From assembly GCF_009834785.1 (NCBI RefSeq), contig NZ_WUYX01000071.1, forward strand, positions 124,001 through 188,000: a stretch of DNA of 64,000 bases, written 5' to 3'. The stretch comes from Natronorubrum halalkaliphilum. Its GTDB lineage: Archaea; Halobacteriota; Halobacteria; Halobacteriales; Natrialbaceae. The notes under the pieces are model-generated. The model was given only the letters and a program-made list of their open reading frames with translations. It ran no database searches and had not been told where the DNA came from. A program made the position numbers and the translations under genes. Below, one piece after another: positions 53,070 to 61,949 of this stretch (its first letter is position 1; each line of letters begins with the position of its first letter).

Positions 53070-53333
53070 TTAGACGATGAAGACGACGACCAGTGCCAGG
53101 ATCACGAGCGTCTCCGGAAGGACGGTCATGATCAGGCCTGGAACGAACATATCGTCGTCCTCGGCCATTGCGCCGACTGCAGCTGCGCCGATACCGCGCT
53201 CTGCATATCCGGCTGCGAGTGCCGCGAGACCGACTGCTAGTGCCGCTGCACCCTCGTTCTCGAGGGTTGGGCCGCTCGCTTCTTCTGCTTGCAGTGCAAC
53301 ATCCGCCAGTTCAGGTCCAAGTTCAAGTACCAT
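53070..53333 (-). CDS. atpK: A-type ATP synthase proteolipid (c-ring) subunit K
   Basis: 87 aa. Two membrane helices: GAAALAVGLAALAAGYAERG and FVPGLIMTVLPETLVILALV. The ion-binding carboxylate is the Glu of LPETLVIL. It forms the rotating ring that moves protons or Na+. The N-terminal ~25 residues (GPELADVALQAEEASGPTLE) precede helix 1; haloarchaeal c subunits often have such leaders. It lies 6 nt after atpI. Confidence 0.92.
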   Translation of the reverse strand: MVLELGPELADVALQAEEASGPTLENEGAAALAVGLAALAAGYAERGIGAAAVGAMAEDDDMFVPGLIMTVLPETLVILALVVVFIV

Positions 53334-53339
53334 TGTTAG

Positions 53340-55541
53340 TTAATCCTCACTGTGGTTTCGATCGTGTCCGAACGGTTCGTAGTTCTTTCCACCGCCTTCA
53401 TAAAACATCCCAAAGAACTCGACGTACTCGAGCCTGATACCCTGTAATCCGGCACTTGTGATACCAAGTAACAAGACCAGAATGTGTCCGAGTACCAGCA
53501 CGAGAATGCCGAGTGCGAAGGCGGCGATCGCGACTGCTCCGTCGCCGATGTAGAACAGGCCATCGAACATGACCTGTCCGTCCTCGGGTCCGTAGCCAGT
53601 CCACGGTGCCATGAAGGGACGTGCCCCCTCAGGCGTCTGGACGGCTCCGAAGGTCAGCAGGTTGACGACGAACGCCATCCCACCCTTTGCGAGCAAGACG
53701 GCGGTCATTCGTGCGTAGGAGACAACGTGTGCGAACGGCATGGCGAACTCGGCCAGTTCGACCGGGTCGCCGACTGCCAGGAGCACGACGCCGAGGATGA
53801 CTGCCAGGAGCGGCAGCGTAATCTCGACGCCGCCGATCGAGAACAGATCCATCATCGGGAAGCCGCTGAATCCGAACGCGAACGGCTCGCCGTCGAACGC
53901 GGTGTAGATGAAGTCGGGCTTGACGTGCGCTGCCTGCTCCGTGAACACCCACACCCAGAGTCCGTTGAGCATCAGGAGCCACGAGCCGCTGTGGGTGATC
54001 GCACCCCAGAGACCGTGGCCGTGCTGGATATTCTCGACGAAGTCGAGGATCCAGCCGATGTTCAAGTGAAGCACTCCGAGTGCGACGGCGACGATCAGCC
54101 AGGCGTTGACGAACTCTGCCGTCGCTGGCGAGAGTCCCTTGTCTCCCATCGGCGCACCGCCGTCACCGAAGATCATGTAGCCGAGTTCGTGGAGTCCGAA
54201 GAACTCCCCGAACAGGATCCCGAAGAAGATCGTGAACGCGCCACACCACATGGCGACGCCCCCGAGACTCGTGATCCCCGGGCTATCGAAGCTCTGGTAC
54301 ATGTAGAATCCGGTCAGCACGTACAAGAGTCCGTACCCGACGTCGCTGATCATGAACCCGAAGAACAGCGGGAACGTCAGGAACAGGAAGATCGTTGGAT
54401 CGAGTTCGTTGTACTTCGGTCGGTTGACCGCCTGTACCAGCGTTTCGAACGGCTTGGCTGCCGACGGATTCTTCTGAATCGTCGGCGGCTCGTCGCTCAT
54501 CGTCACGGCCGAGCCACCGTCCGTCATGGCCTTCTGCTGCTGGCCATCTTCTTCCGCAGCCGCATCTTCGTCGTCTTTCGCCGCCTGGGTACCCTGCTGG
54601 ATATCCTCCGTGTGGGTCTTCCCGTGACGGTCGTAGCTCGCTCGCTCGAGCTCTTCGATCTCGACGCTCTCGCCGACGGCGTCGTTCAGCGACGCGACGA
54701 GATCGTCGTACTCGTCGCTCGGAATCCATCCCTCGGCGATGAACGCGCGGTCGGTCGTCGCGAACTGCAGCGGCGCTTCCGCACGTTGGACTTCGATCGT
54801 CAACTCCTCCTCGACGCGCAAGAGGAATTCGGCTTCGTTCGCCTTGATCTGTTCGAGGTCCGCGTCGATATCTTCGATCTCGTACTCGAGTTCGCTCTTC
54901 CGCTCCTCGAGTTCGGTGACGTACGCACTCGGGGTCTGTTCGGTCTCCGGCACCGGGTGCCGGGTGAACTCGATGCCGACGAGCGCGTCGTCGATCGCGC
55001 TCGGGCCGGCGTCCTCGGCGGGTGCGGCCACGATAGCCACGATGTCGCCACCGGTGAACGTCTCGAAAGCCCGAATGTCGTCGGAGTCGGCGACAGCCGC
55101 CCCGATCTGCTCGAGCGGTCCCTCGCCGACGACGACGTCGACCGTCTCGTACCCCGACAGGAGATCCAGATCGATCCCCAGTTCTGCGAAGGGAGCGACG
55201 CGGCCGATCTTCTCGTCGACCTGTCGAAGCTCCTCGCGAACCTCGCTGCGTTTGTCGTCGAGGTCGTTGACTCGCGTTCGAATCGTTTCGAGCCGGTCTT
55301 CCCAGTCGTCCCCGATCGCCCCCGGCTCGGCCTCGTCGGCCGACAGGTCGAGGGTACTTTCGAGGGCGCGGACCGTCACCAGCTTCTCGGAGGCGTCGTC
55401 GGCACCCTCGATCGGGTTGCCGTTATCGAACCCCTCCCAGGAGCCGTCGTAGTCCGAGAGATGGACCAGGTTCAGTCCGTGAATCGTCTCGATGACCGTG
55501 GGCATGACGCCCTTGGAGCCGGTCACCGAGACCTTGCTCAT
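53340..55541 (-). CDS. atpI: A-type ATP synthase subunit I (a-subunit)
   Basis: 733 aa from MSKVSVTGSKGVMPTVIETI; an ATG six codons upstream is possible and overlaps atpH. The N-terminal ~340 residues are a soluble coiled-coil arm (EELRQVDEKIGRVAPFAELG) with an acidic, Gln-rich insert near residue 330 (KDDEDAAAEEDGQQQKAM). Eight or so membrane helices follow, with the conserved VVSYARMTAVLLAKGGMAF carrying the Arg that works on the ring carboxylate. It provides the ion half-channels. Confidence 0.93.
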   Translation of the reverse strand: MSKVSVTGSKGVMPTVIETIHGLNLVHLSDYDGSWEGFDNGNPIEGADDASEKLVTVRALESTLDLSADEAEPGAIGDDWEDRLETIRTRVNDLDDKRSEVREELRQVDEKIGRVAPFAELGIDLDLLSGYETVDVVVGEGPLEQIGAAVADSDDIRAFETFTGGDIVAIVAAPAEDAGPSAIDDALVGIEFTRHPVPETEQTPSAYVTELEERKSELEYEIEDIDADLEQIKANEAEFLLRVEEELTIEVQRAEAPLQFATTDRAFIAEGWIPSDEYDDLVASLNDAVGESVEIEELERASYDRHGKTHTEDIQQGTQAAKDDEDAAAEEDGQQQKAMTDGGSAVTMSDEPPTIQKNPSAAKPFETLVQAVNRPKYNELDPTIFLFLTFPLFFGFMISDVGYGLLYVLTGFYMYQSFDSPGITSLGGVAMWCGAFTIFFGILFGEFFGLHELGYMIFGDGGAPMGDKGLSPATAEFVNAWLIVAVALGVLHLNIGWILDFVENIQHGHGLWGAITHSGSWLLMLNGLWVWVFTEQAAHVKPDFIYTAFDGEPFAFGFSGFPMMDLFSIGGVEITLPLLAVILGVVLLAVGDPVELAEFAMPFAHVVSYARMTAVLLAKGGMAFVVNLLTFGAVQTPEGARPFMAPWTGYGPEDGQVMFDGLFYIGDGAVAIAAFALGILVLVLGHILVLLLGITSAGLQGIRLEYVEFFGMFYEGGGKNYEPFGHDRNHSED

Positions 55542-55545
55542 CCGT

Positions 55546-55878
55546 TCAGGTCTGAGCATGCACGTCCTCCTGGAACAGTTCGACGACGTATTCGGTAACC
55601 TCGTCGACCCGATCTTGGGCGCGGTTGGCTAACGCCTCGCGCTCCTGTTCACCTTCTTCGAGGACGCGCTCGCACTCCTCGTCGATCTCGTCGCGCGCCG
55701 CCTCGAGGCGGCGCTCTTTGAGATCCCGCGCTTCTTGTTCCGCGTCCGTGCGAATCTCCTCGGCACGTTCCCGGGCCTCGGCTATTCGCTCGTCGCGGTC
55801 GTTCTGTGCCAATGCGACGATCTCGTCGGCTTCCTCCTCCGCCGACTGTATTCGTTCGAGAACCTCTGGCCTCGGCAT
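55546..55878 (-). CDS. atpH: A-type ATP synthase subunit H
   Basis: 110 aa coiled coil: PRPEVLERIQSAEEEADEIV, REEIRTD-like repeats and the end VELFQEDVHAQT. It pairs with E in the peripheral stalk. It is the first gene of the operon; its stop lies within a few nt of the atpI start. Confidence 0.9.
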   Translation of the reverse strand: MPRPEVLERIQSAEEEADEIVALAQNDRDERIAEARERAEEIRTDAEQEARDLKERRLEAARDEIDEECERVLEEGEQEREALANRAQDRVDEVTEYVVELFQEDVHAQT

Positions 55879-55910
55879 ACTCTAAGCAACAGGATGTTTG
55901 CCAGAGCGCG

Positions 55911-55917
55911 TATATGG
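55911..55917 (-). promoter_or_regulatory. TATA box of the atp operon
   Basis: Minus-strand CCATATA, about 33 nt upstream of the atpH start at 55878. It is the only AT-rich stretch in the gap and would drive H-I-K-E-C-F-A-B. Confidence 0.5.
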
Positions 55918-56139
55918 TAGTTGCGAAAGAGAGCTATCGATCAGCCGGGCGAGCCACCCCGTCTCGCGTCGGGAGAACGGGGCTCCGATCGACGGAACCG
56001 ATACCTCGGTCGGCAACAGCGGTGCGTCGAACCGGTTCGAGGGCCGTCCAGTCGCGGTTCAGCGGCGAATTCGTGGATCGACGCTCGGCCACCGACGGGA
56101 ACAGCAGACATATCCCGGTCGGTGCGAAATCCACCGCTA

Positions 56140-56763
56140 ATGGGAGTTCTCGAGAACAAGGCCCGGGCCCGACTGTTCTACAAGTACCTCTCGAAGGTGT
56201 ACGACCAGGTCAACCCCTTCATCTGGAACGAGGAGATGCGTTCCGACGCCCTCGAGTTGCTCGACCTCGAGGACGATTCGACCGTCCTCGACGTCGGCTG
56301 TGGCACCGGCTTCGCGACCGCGGGATTGCTCGAGCACGTCGACGAGGTCTACGCTCTCGACCAGAGCGAACACCAGCTCGAGCAGGCCTACGCGAAGTTC
56401 GGCAAACGGGCACCGCCGGTGCAGTTCCACCGCGGCGACGCCGAACGACTGCCCTTCGCCACCGATACCTTCGACGTCGTCTGGTCGTCGGGCTCGATCG
56501 AGTACTGGCCGAACCCGATCCTCGCGCTCCGGGAGTTCCGCCGCGTGCTGAAACCCGGCGGGCAGGTGCTCGTCGTCGGACCGAACTATCCCGACACGTT
56601 CCTCGCCCAGAAGCTCGCGGACTCGATCATGCTCTTTTACGACGAGTACGAGGCCGACCGAATGTTCAAGCGGGCCGGTTTCGAGGACGTCAAACACATG
56701 TTTCAGGGGCCGTCGTACGATCCCTACGTGGCGATCACGACGATCGGGCGCGCGCCGGAGTAG
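56140..56763 (+). CDS. SAM-dependent methyltransferase (quinone-type, VTE3-like)
   Basis: 207 aa from the ATG at 56140 (MGVLENKARARLFYKYLSKV). Motif I is TVLDVGCGTGFATAGLLEHV, followed by VYALDQSEHQLEQAYAKFG, motif II DTFDVVWSSGSIEYWPN and the late RVLKPGGQVLVVGPNYPDTF. The start YKYLSKVYDQVNPFIWNEEM matches UbiE/plant-VTE3-like quinone methyltransferases, which act on prenylquinones; haloarchaea methylate menaquinone. The quinone role is inference. The frame is open ~74 codons upstream, but those are Arg-rich noise. Confidence 0.82.
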   Translation: MGVLENKARARLFYKYLSKVYDQVNPFIWNEEMRSDALELLDLEDDSTVLDVGCGTGFATAGLLEHVDEVYALDQSEHQLEQAYAKFGKRAPPVQFHRGDAERLPFATDTFDVVWSSGSIEYWPNPILALREFRRVLKPGGQVLVVGPNYPDTFLAQKLADSIMLFYDEYEADRMFKRAGFEDVKHMFQGPSYDPYVAITTIGRAPE

Positions 56764-56870
56764 CGCAAGCAGACGACAGGAACGGATGGTCGACGGTGGG
56801 AAGCGAGAGGCGAGGAACGCGACGTCTCCAAACGAAAGGATAGAAGTTCGCCCTCGGCGAATCACCGGTC

Positions 56871-58169
56871 ATGTACGACCGGATCAAGGGCTTTCGTGAC
56901 TTCTATCCCGGCGAGATGGCCGCGAGGCGGGCGACCATCGACGTCCTGGAGGAGACCGCTCGCGGGTACGGCTTTCGCGAGATCGGGACGCCGGCCCTGG
57001 AGCGCGCCGAGATGTGGACCGACAAGAGCGGCGACGATATCGTCGACGAACTGTACGCGTTCGAGGATCAGGGCGGCCGTCACGTCACGCTGACGCCCGA
57101 ACTCACACCGACCGTGGCGCGGATGGTCGTCGCCAAACAGCAGGAGCTCTCGAAACCCATCAAGTGGTTCTCGACACGACCGTTCTGGCGCTACGAGCAG
57201 GTCCAGCAGGGTCGCCAGCGCGAGTTCTACCAGACCAACGTCGACATCTTCGGCTCCGAAGAGCCCGAGGCCGACGCCGAAATTCTCGCGTGGGCGGCCG
57301 ACGCGCTAACCGGTCTCGGACTCACCGGCGACCACTTCGAGTTCCGCATCTCCCACCGCGACATCCTTGGCGGCGTCCTCGAGAGCTACGACGCCGACGT
57401 CGATACCGAGGCCGCGATTCGGGCGGTCGACAAGAGCGACAAGATCTCGCAGGTCGAGTACCACGACCTGCTGATCGACGCCGGACTGACGGCCGATCAG
57501 GCCGCCGAATTCGACGACCTCGTCGCGGGCGGGGACCTCGAGGCCGTCGAGGCCTTCGCCGACACCGAACGGGTGACCGAGGCGGTCGAGAACCTGCAAA
57601 ACGTCCTCGACGCCGCCGAAGACTTCGGCGCCCGCGAGTACTGTACGATCTCGCTCGAGACGGCGCGCGGACTCGACTACTACACCGGCGTCGTCTTCGA
57701 GTGTTTCGATTCCACGGGAGAGGTCTCCCGGTCGATCTTCGGCGGCGGTCGCTACGACGATCTGATCGAGAGCTTCGGCGGACAGCCGACGCCCGCAGTC
57801 GGCGTCGCGCCGGGACACGCGACCCTGCCGCTGTTGTGCCAGCGAGCGGGCGTCTGGCCCGAGGAAGAAGTGACGACGGACTACTACGTCCTCCAGATCG
57901 GCGACACGCGATCGGAAGCGGCCCGCATCTCGCGGGAGCTACGCGAGCGTGGTCATGTCGTCGAAACCGACGTCGCCGGCCGATCCTTCGGCGCACAGCT
58001 GAACTACGCCGATTCGGTAAACGCCGAGACGGTCGTTATCGTCGGCGAACAGGATCTCGAAAACGACGAAGTCACGATCAAAGACATGGCGTCGGGCGAC
58101 CAGACGCAGGTTCCGGTCGACTCGTTCCCCGGCGAGGCGGAGCGACCGACGTTCGACGACGTCGTGTGA
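56871..58169 (+). CDS. hisS: Histidyl-tRNA synthetase
   Basis: 432 aa class II synthetase. Motif 1 is near VTLTPELTPTVARMVVAKQQ, motif 2 is KWFSTRPFWRYEQVQQGRQR, and the histidine-specific segments are LETARGLDYYTGVVFECFD and GGGRYDDLIESFGGQPTPAV (motif 3 region). It ends with a ~95-residue anticodon-binding domain (YYVLQIGDTRSEAARISREL). It loads tRNA-His. Start MYDRIKGFRDFYPGEM is standard. Confidence 0.94.
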   Translation: MYDRIKGFRDFYPGEMAARRATIDVLEETARGYGFREIGTPALERAEMWTDKSGDDIVDELYAFEDQGGRHVTLTPELTPTVARMVVAKQQELSKPIKWFSTRPFWRYEQVQQGRQREFYQTNVDIFGSEEPEADAEILAWAADALTGLGLTGDHFEFRISHRDILGGVLESYDADVDTEAAIRAVDKSDKISQVEYHDLLIDAGLTADQAAEFDDLVAGGDLEAVEAFADTERVTEAVENLQNVLDAAEDFGAREYCTISLETARGLDYYTGVVFECFDSTGEVSRSIFGGGRYDDLIESFGGQPTPAVGVAPGHATLPLLCQRAGVWPEEEVTTDYYVLQIGDTRSEAARISRELRERGHVVETDVAGRSFGAQLNYADSVNAETVVIVGEQDLENDEVTIKDMASGDQTQVPVDSFPGEAERPTFDDVV

Positions 58170-58187
58170 TCGGGCGCGCTACCCGCG

Positions 58188-58385
58188 CTACTTTTCGATA
58201 AAATCCGCCGCGAAGCGGCAATCCGTCGGGTCGCCGCCGTTGGATTCGGCTTCGGGGTCGCCCCGCTCGACCGGGCTGTGGCCGGTCTCGACGAAGTGGT
58301 CGATCATCGCTTGATCGAGTTCCGTCGTCGACTCGTCGTCCGTTCGCCGCACCCAGTCACACATCCCACAGTACGCGGTCGGCAT
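58188..58385 (-). CDS. Small CxxC haloarchaeal protein
   Basis: 65 aa from MPTAYCGMCDWVRRTDDEST (or 10 codons longer). One CxxC pair near the N-terminus, a later Cys-Arg (TDCRFAADFI), and a His (DHFVETGHSP) could form a zinc site. Short acidic CxxC proteins are numerous in haloarchaea and mostly unstudied. It is convergent with hisS. Confidence 0.62.
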   Translation of the reverse strand: MPTAYCGMCDWVRRTDDESTTELDQAMIDHFVETGHSPVERGDPEAESNGGDPTDCRFAADFIEK

Positions 58386-58534
58386 TCCTGAGCACTCGGT
58401 CCCAAACCGACTCAACGAATCGGGTCGATATCTCCAGACTTTATACTCCGTGTTTTTTCTACGTTCGCCGGCGAAGGGAGCGATCGACCTGTAGCAGGGA
58501 CACCATTAACTACGGCGCTGGTGTACGACGCCCG

Positions 58535-60031
58535 ATGGCCGACGCCGATACTCGTCCGAACGTCCTCTTCGTTCTCACCGACCAGGAACGGTACGACTGC
58601 AGCGCGCCCGACGGGCCGCCGGTCGAGACCGAGACGATGGATCGACTCTCGAGCGAAGGCATGCGCTTTTCCCAGGCGTGCACCCCGATCAGCATCTGTA
58701 CGAGCGCGCGCGCGTCGCTCATGACCGGCCGGTACCCCCACGGCCACGGCATGCTCAACAACAGCCACGAGGCCGACGCGATACGCCCGAACCTGCCGCC
58801 CGAACTGCCGACGTTTTCCGAACTGCTGGCCGAGAGCGGCTACGACTGCAGTTACACCGGCAAGTGGCACGTCGGCCGCGACCAGACGCCCGAGGAGTTC
58901 GGCTTCTCCTATCTCGGCGGCAGCGACACGCACCACGACGACATCGACGACGCGTTCCGCGAGCACCGCGAGGAGCAAGGCGTTCCGCCGGACGAGGTCG
59001 AGTTGGAGGGGGAACTCTACACCGGCGACGATCCTCGCGATACCAGTTCGGGAACGTTCGTCGCCGCGAAGACGCCGGTCGACGTCGAGGAGACCCGCGC
59101 GTGGTTTCTCGCCGAGCGGACGATCGAAGCGATCGAGGATCATGCGGACGGTGACGGCGGTGGACCCGATGGCGGCGAGCCGTTCTTCCACCGCGCCGAC
59201 TTCTACGGCCCTCACCACCCCTACGTCGTTCCCGAGCCCTACGCCTCGATGTACGATCCCGCGGGGATCGAGCCGCCAGAAAGCTACGCCGAAACCTACG
59301 AGGGAAAGCCACAGGTCCACGAGAACTACCTCCACTATCGCGGTGCCGACGGCTTCGACTGGAACCACTGGGCCGAAGCCGTCGCGAAGTACTGGGGCTT
59401 CGTCACGATGATCGACGACCAACTCGAGCGGATCCTCAAGGCGCTCGAGGCCCGCGGTCTCGCCGACGAGACGGTCGTCGTCCACGCCGCCGATCACGGC
59501 GACTTCGTCGGCGGCCACCGGCAGTTCAACAAGGGGCCGCTGATGTACGACGACACCTACCGGATCCCGCTGCAGGTGCGCTGGCCCGGCGTGACCGAAC
59601 CGGGATCGGTCTGTGACGCCCCCGTACACTTGCACGATCTGGCCCCGACCTTCCTCGAGATGGGCGGCGTTTCGGTGCCCGACGCGTTCGACTCGCGGAG
59701 TCTCGTGCCGTTGCTCGAGTCCGGCGGCGACCCGAGCGCCGTCCCCGCGGACTGGCCGGGATCCACCTTCGCCCAGTACCACGGCGATGAGTTCGGCCTC
59801 TACAGCCAGCGGATGGTTCGCACCGACCGCTACAAGTACGTCTACAACGGGCCGGACGTAGACGAAGTGTACGACCTCAAGAGAGATCCCGCCGAACTCC
59901 AGAACCTGATCGATCACCCCGAGTACGCCGATGTGCGCCGGGAGATGCGAGAGCGCCTGATCGAGTGGATGGAGCGGACTGACGACCCGAATCAGGGCTG
60001 GGTGCCGGACGTGCTGCGAAACGCCTCTTGA
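58535..60031 (+). CDS. Sulfatase, Cys type
   Basis: 498 aa. RPNVLFVLTDQERYDCSAPD opens the alkaline-phosphatase fold. The nucleophile region is PISICTSARASLMTGRYPHG (Cys at the formylglycine position, CTSAR rather than CxPSR). Later motifs are YTGKWHVGRDQTPEEFGFSY and VVHAADHGDFVGGHRQFNKG (metal D-H). It cuts sulfate esters; substrate unknown. It is the third sulfatase-type gene in the window, 30 kb from the other two. The C-terminal RTDRYKYVYNGPDVDEVYDL is the usual end domain. Confidence 0.87.
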   Translation: MADADTRPNVLFVLTDQERYDCSAPDGPPVETETMDRLSSEGMRFSQACTPISICTSARASLMTGRYPHGHGMLNNSHEADAIRPNLPPELPTFSELLAESGYDCSYTGKWHVGRDQTPEEFGFSYLGGSDTHHDDIDDAFREHREEQGVPPDEVELEGELYTGDDPRDTSSGTFVAAKTPVDVEETRAWFLAERTIEAIEDHADGDGGGPDGGEPFFHRADFYGPHHPYVVPEPYASMYDPAGIEPPESYAETYEGKPQVHENYLHYRGADGFDWNHWAEAVAKYWGFVTMIDDQLERILKALEARGLADETVVVHAADHGDFVGGHRQFNKGPLMYDDTYRIPLQVRWPGVTEPGSVCDAPVHLHDLAPTFLEMGGVSVPDAFDSRSLVPLLESGGDPSAVPADWPGSTFAQYHGDEFGLYSQRMVRTDRYKYVYNGPDVDEVYDLKRDPAELQNLIDHPEYADVRREMRERLIEWMERTDDPNQGWVPDVLRNAS

Positions 60032-60073
60032 GGACCGTCGTCTGACCGTTCCGAACGCAGCTGAGATGACCGC

Positions 60074-60514
60074 TCACTCGAGAATCAGCCGCTCCCGCTC
60101 GAACCGACCGCCTGCCTCGTCCTCTCGCCAGCGCCACGATCCGACCTCGAGCGGCTCGAGCGAGACGATCAGGTACGACCGATCGGGCCACGTCGCCTGC
60201 GCCGCGTCGGTCTCGCTGGGAGCGGACGGCCCCTCCGGGTGGGAGTGATAGAAGCCGACGATGTCCTCGCCGTCGCCCTCGAGTTCCTCGAAGATTGCGA
60301 GTTGTTCCTCGGGTGCGATCCGATACCGTGTCCGCGGCGCCTCGGCGACGTTTTCGGCGGGGTATTGCGAGCGAACGCGGCTCCGGCCGTCGGGGGCAGG
60401 ATCGCACTCGCCGCCGAAGACCCCGCAAATCTCCTCGGGAGCCCCCTCGCGGGCGCGCTCGAGTAGTGCGTTCCGGATCTCGACCGGAACGACGAGTGTG
60501 GATGAACTGGTCAC
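60074..60514 (-). CDS. JAMM/MPN+ metalloprotease (desampylase-like)
   Basis: 146 aa. The JAMM motif is intact: Glu in PEEICGVFGGECDP, HSHP in GFYHSHPEGPSAPSETDAAQ, i.e. H-x-H-x(10)-D. Haloferax HvJAMM1, of this length and family, removes the ubiquitin-like SAMPs from proteins and from thiolated carriers. A desampylase role here is inferred. It overlaps the BtuF-like gene by 4 nt, so the pair is translationally coupled. Confidence 0.87.
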   Translation of the reverse strand: MTSSSTLVVPVEIRNALLERAREGAPEEICGVFGGECDPAPDGRSRVRSQYPAENVAEAPRTRYRIAPEEQLAIFEELEGDGEDIVGFYHSHPEGPSAPSETDAAQATWPDRSYLIVSLEPLEVGSWRWREDEAGGRFERERLILE

Positions 60515-61476
60515 GGTTCCGGCCGCGGGTCGGCCGCGGATCGGTCGGAGAGCGCCTCGAACGGGACGACGATTTCCTCGAGCGGGACCGGCGGCGTCTC
60601 CTCATCGAACAACTCGGGTTGGACGATCGGTGCCAGCGCCTCGAGCGTGTCCACCAGCCGCGGGCCGGGCCGGTTGAGGTAGTGGTGGCCGTCCATGGCC
60701 CAGACGCGGCCTTCCCGAACCGCGGAGAGGTCGTCCCAGCCCTCGCGTGCGGTGAGATCCGACGTATTCTCGGCGGTCTGTGCGAGCCCGAAGCCACAGG
60801 GGGCGACGACGATCAGTTCGGGATCGTACTCGCGGATGTCGGTCCATTCGCGGGGCCTCGAACGCTCGCCGGAGTCGGCCAGCCCGTACTCGCCGCCGGC
60901 CCACTCGACCAGGTCGGCGGTCCAGTGGCCCGCGATCATGACGGGATCGGTCCAGTCGAAGATGGCGACGCGCGGGCGTTCAGCGGGCTCGAGGTCGGCG
61001 GTTCGGTTTTGGATTGCGTCGATTCGAGACTCGAGGTCGGCGCGCACTTCGCGAGCGCGTTCCTCGCGGTCCGTGGCACGGCCGATTCGCTCGAGGTCGT
61101 CCAGTACGTCCGCGACGCTGTGGGGGTCGGTGGTGAGGATTTCGGGGTCGGCTTCGATTGTGTCGACGGCGTCCGCGATGACCACCTCGTCGACCGCACA
61201 GACGTCGCACATCCCCTGCGTGACGATCAGGTCCGGGTCGAGGTCCTCGAGCAGGTCCGTGTCGACGTCGTAGACGCCTTCGTCGTTTTCCGCGGTCTCG
61301 AGCACCTGCTCGTCGATCTCGCCGCTCGAGGCCTCGGCGTCGATCCTCGAGGTGGTGACCGACGGCAACTCTTCGACGCCGGGCGGGTAGTCGCACTCGT
61401 GGGAGACGCCGACCGGCTCTATGCCCAGGGCGGCCACGGTTTCGGTCGCCGAGGGGAGCGTCGTGACGATGTTCAT
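60511..61476 (-). CDS. BtuF-like cobalamin-binding protein
   Basis: 321 aa from MNIVTTLPSATETVAALGIE. Class III substrate-binding fold: LGIEPVGVSHECDYPPGVEE, DLDPDLIVTQGMCDVCAVDE, APCGFGLAQTAENTSD, and VWAMDGHHYLNRPGPRLVDT. There is no export signal or lipobox, unlike true BtuF; haloarchaea have such leaderless homologues. Role in B12 uptake or another metal-chelate function is uncertain. Downstream and coupled is the JAMM protease. Confidence 0.82.
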   Translation of the reverse strand: MNIVTTLPSATETVAALGIEPVGVSHECDYPPGVEELPSVTTSRIDAEASSGEIDEQVLETAENDEGVYDVDTDLLEDLDPDLIVTQGMCDVCAVDEVVIADAVDTIEADPEILTTDPHSVADVLDDLERIGRATDREERAREVRADLESRIDAIQNRTADLEPAERPRVAIFDWTDPVMIAGHWTADLVEWAGGEYGLADSGERSRPREWTDIREYDPELIVVAPCGFGLAQTAENTSDLTAREGWDDLSAVREGRVWAMDGHHYLNRPGPRLVDTLEALAPIVQPELFDEETPPVPLEEIVVPFEALSDRSAADPRPEP

Positions 61477-61949
61477 GGTCGTCGTAGGCGTTGTGGGGTC
61501 AAAAGCGGCTGGCTCGAGGTCGTTCTTTTTGAACGTATTCGACGGGAGTATTCGATGAGACGATGACTCGAGCACTCGCCTCATACTGGCGGCTAGGATT
61601 TTCACACCCTCCCCAGCCGATTCGCTCGCTTCGTTCGCTCATCCCTCGCACGATTTCGACTCGCGGTTCGCTATCGGCTCACCGCGACCCAGCGCGCGCC
61701 ACCGCACGTGGAGGGAGATACTCACCACGAGTGACCAACGGGAGCGAGCGGGCCGACGACCGACCCGGAGAGCGCGGCGCGTTGCGCCGCGGATAGGCGA
61801 ACGGCCGAAGGCCGTGAGCCGAGGGGAGAGGAGTGCTTTTCATCGAAGCTAAGCGGGATCTTTGATCCCACGAGCTCCGAGAGAACGAAGCTCTCTCGAG
61901 ATTTTACCGAGTGCGGTCTCGAAGCGACCGCACGCAGGGTGAAAGTTCG
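61477..61949. other. Intergenic region rich in perfect hairpins
   Basis: 473 bp without a gene. It holds five short perfect stem-loops in a row at 61773-61791, 61801-61815, 61855-61869, 61878-61898 and 61911-61933, plus phrases common between haloarchaeal genes (GCTCGCTTCGTTCGCTC at 61627-61643). It might be transcribed as a structured RNA, or just be spacer DNA of a repeated type. Confidence 0.6.

Noticed and set aside
53484-55598. 704-aa plus-strand open frame opposite atpI
   Set aside because: It mirrors the atpI coding sequence, rich in Glu/Asp/Arg/His without motif or promoter.
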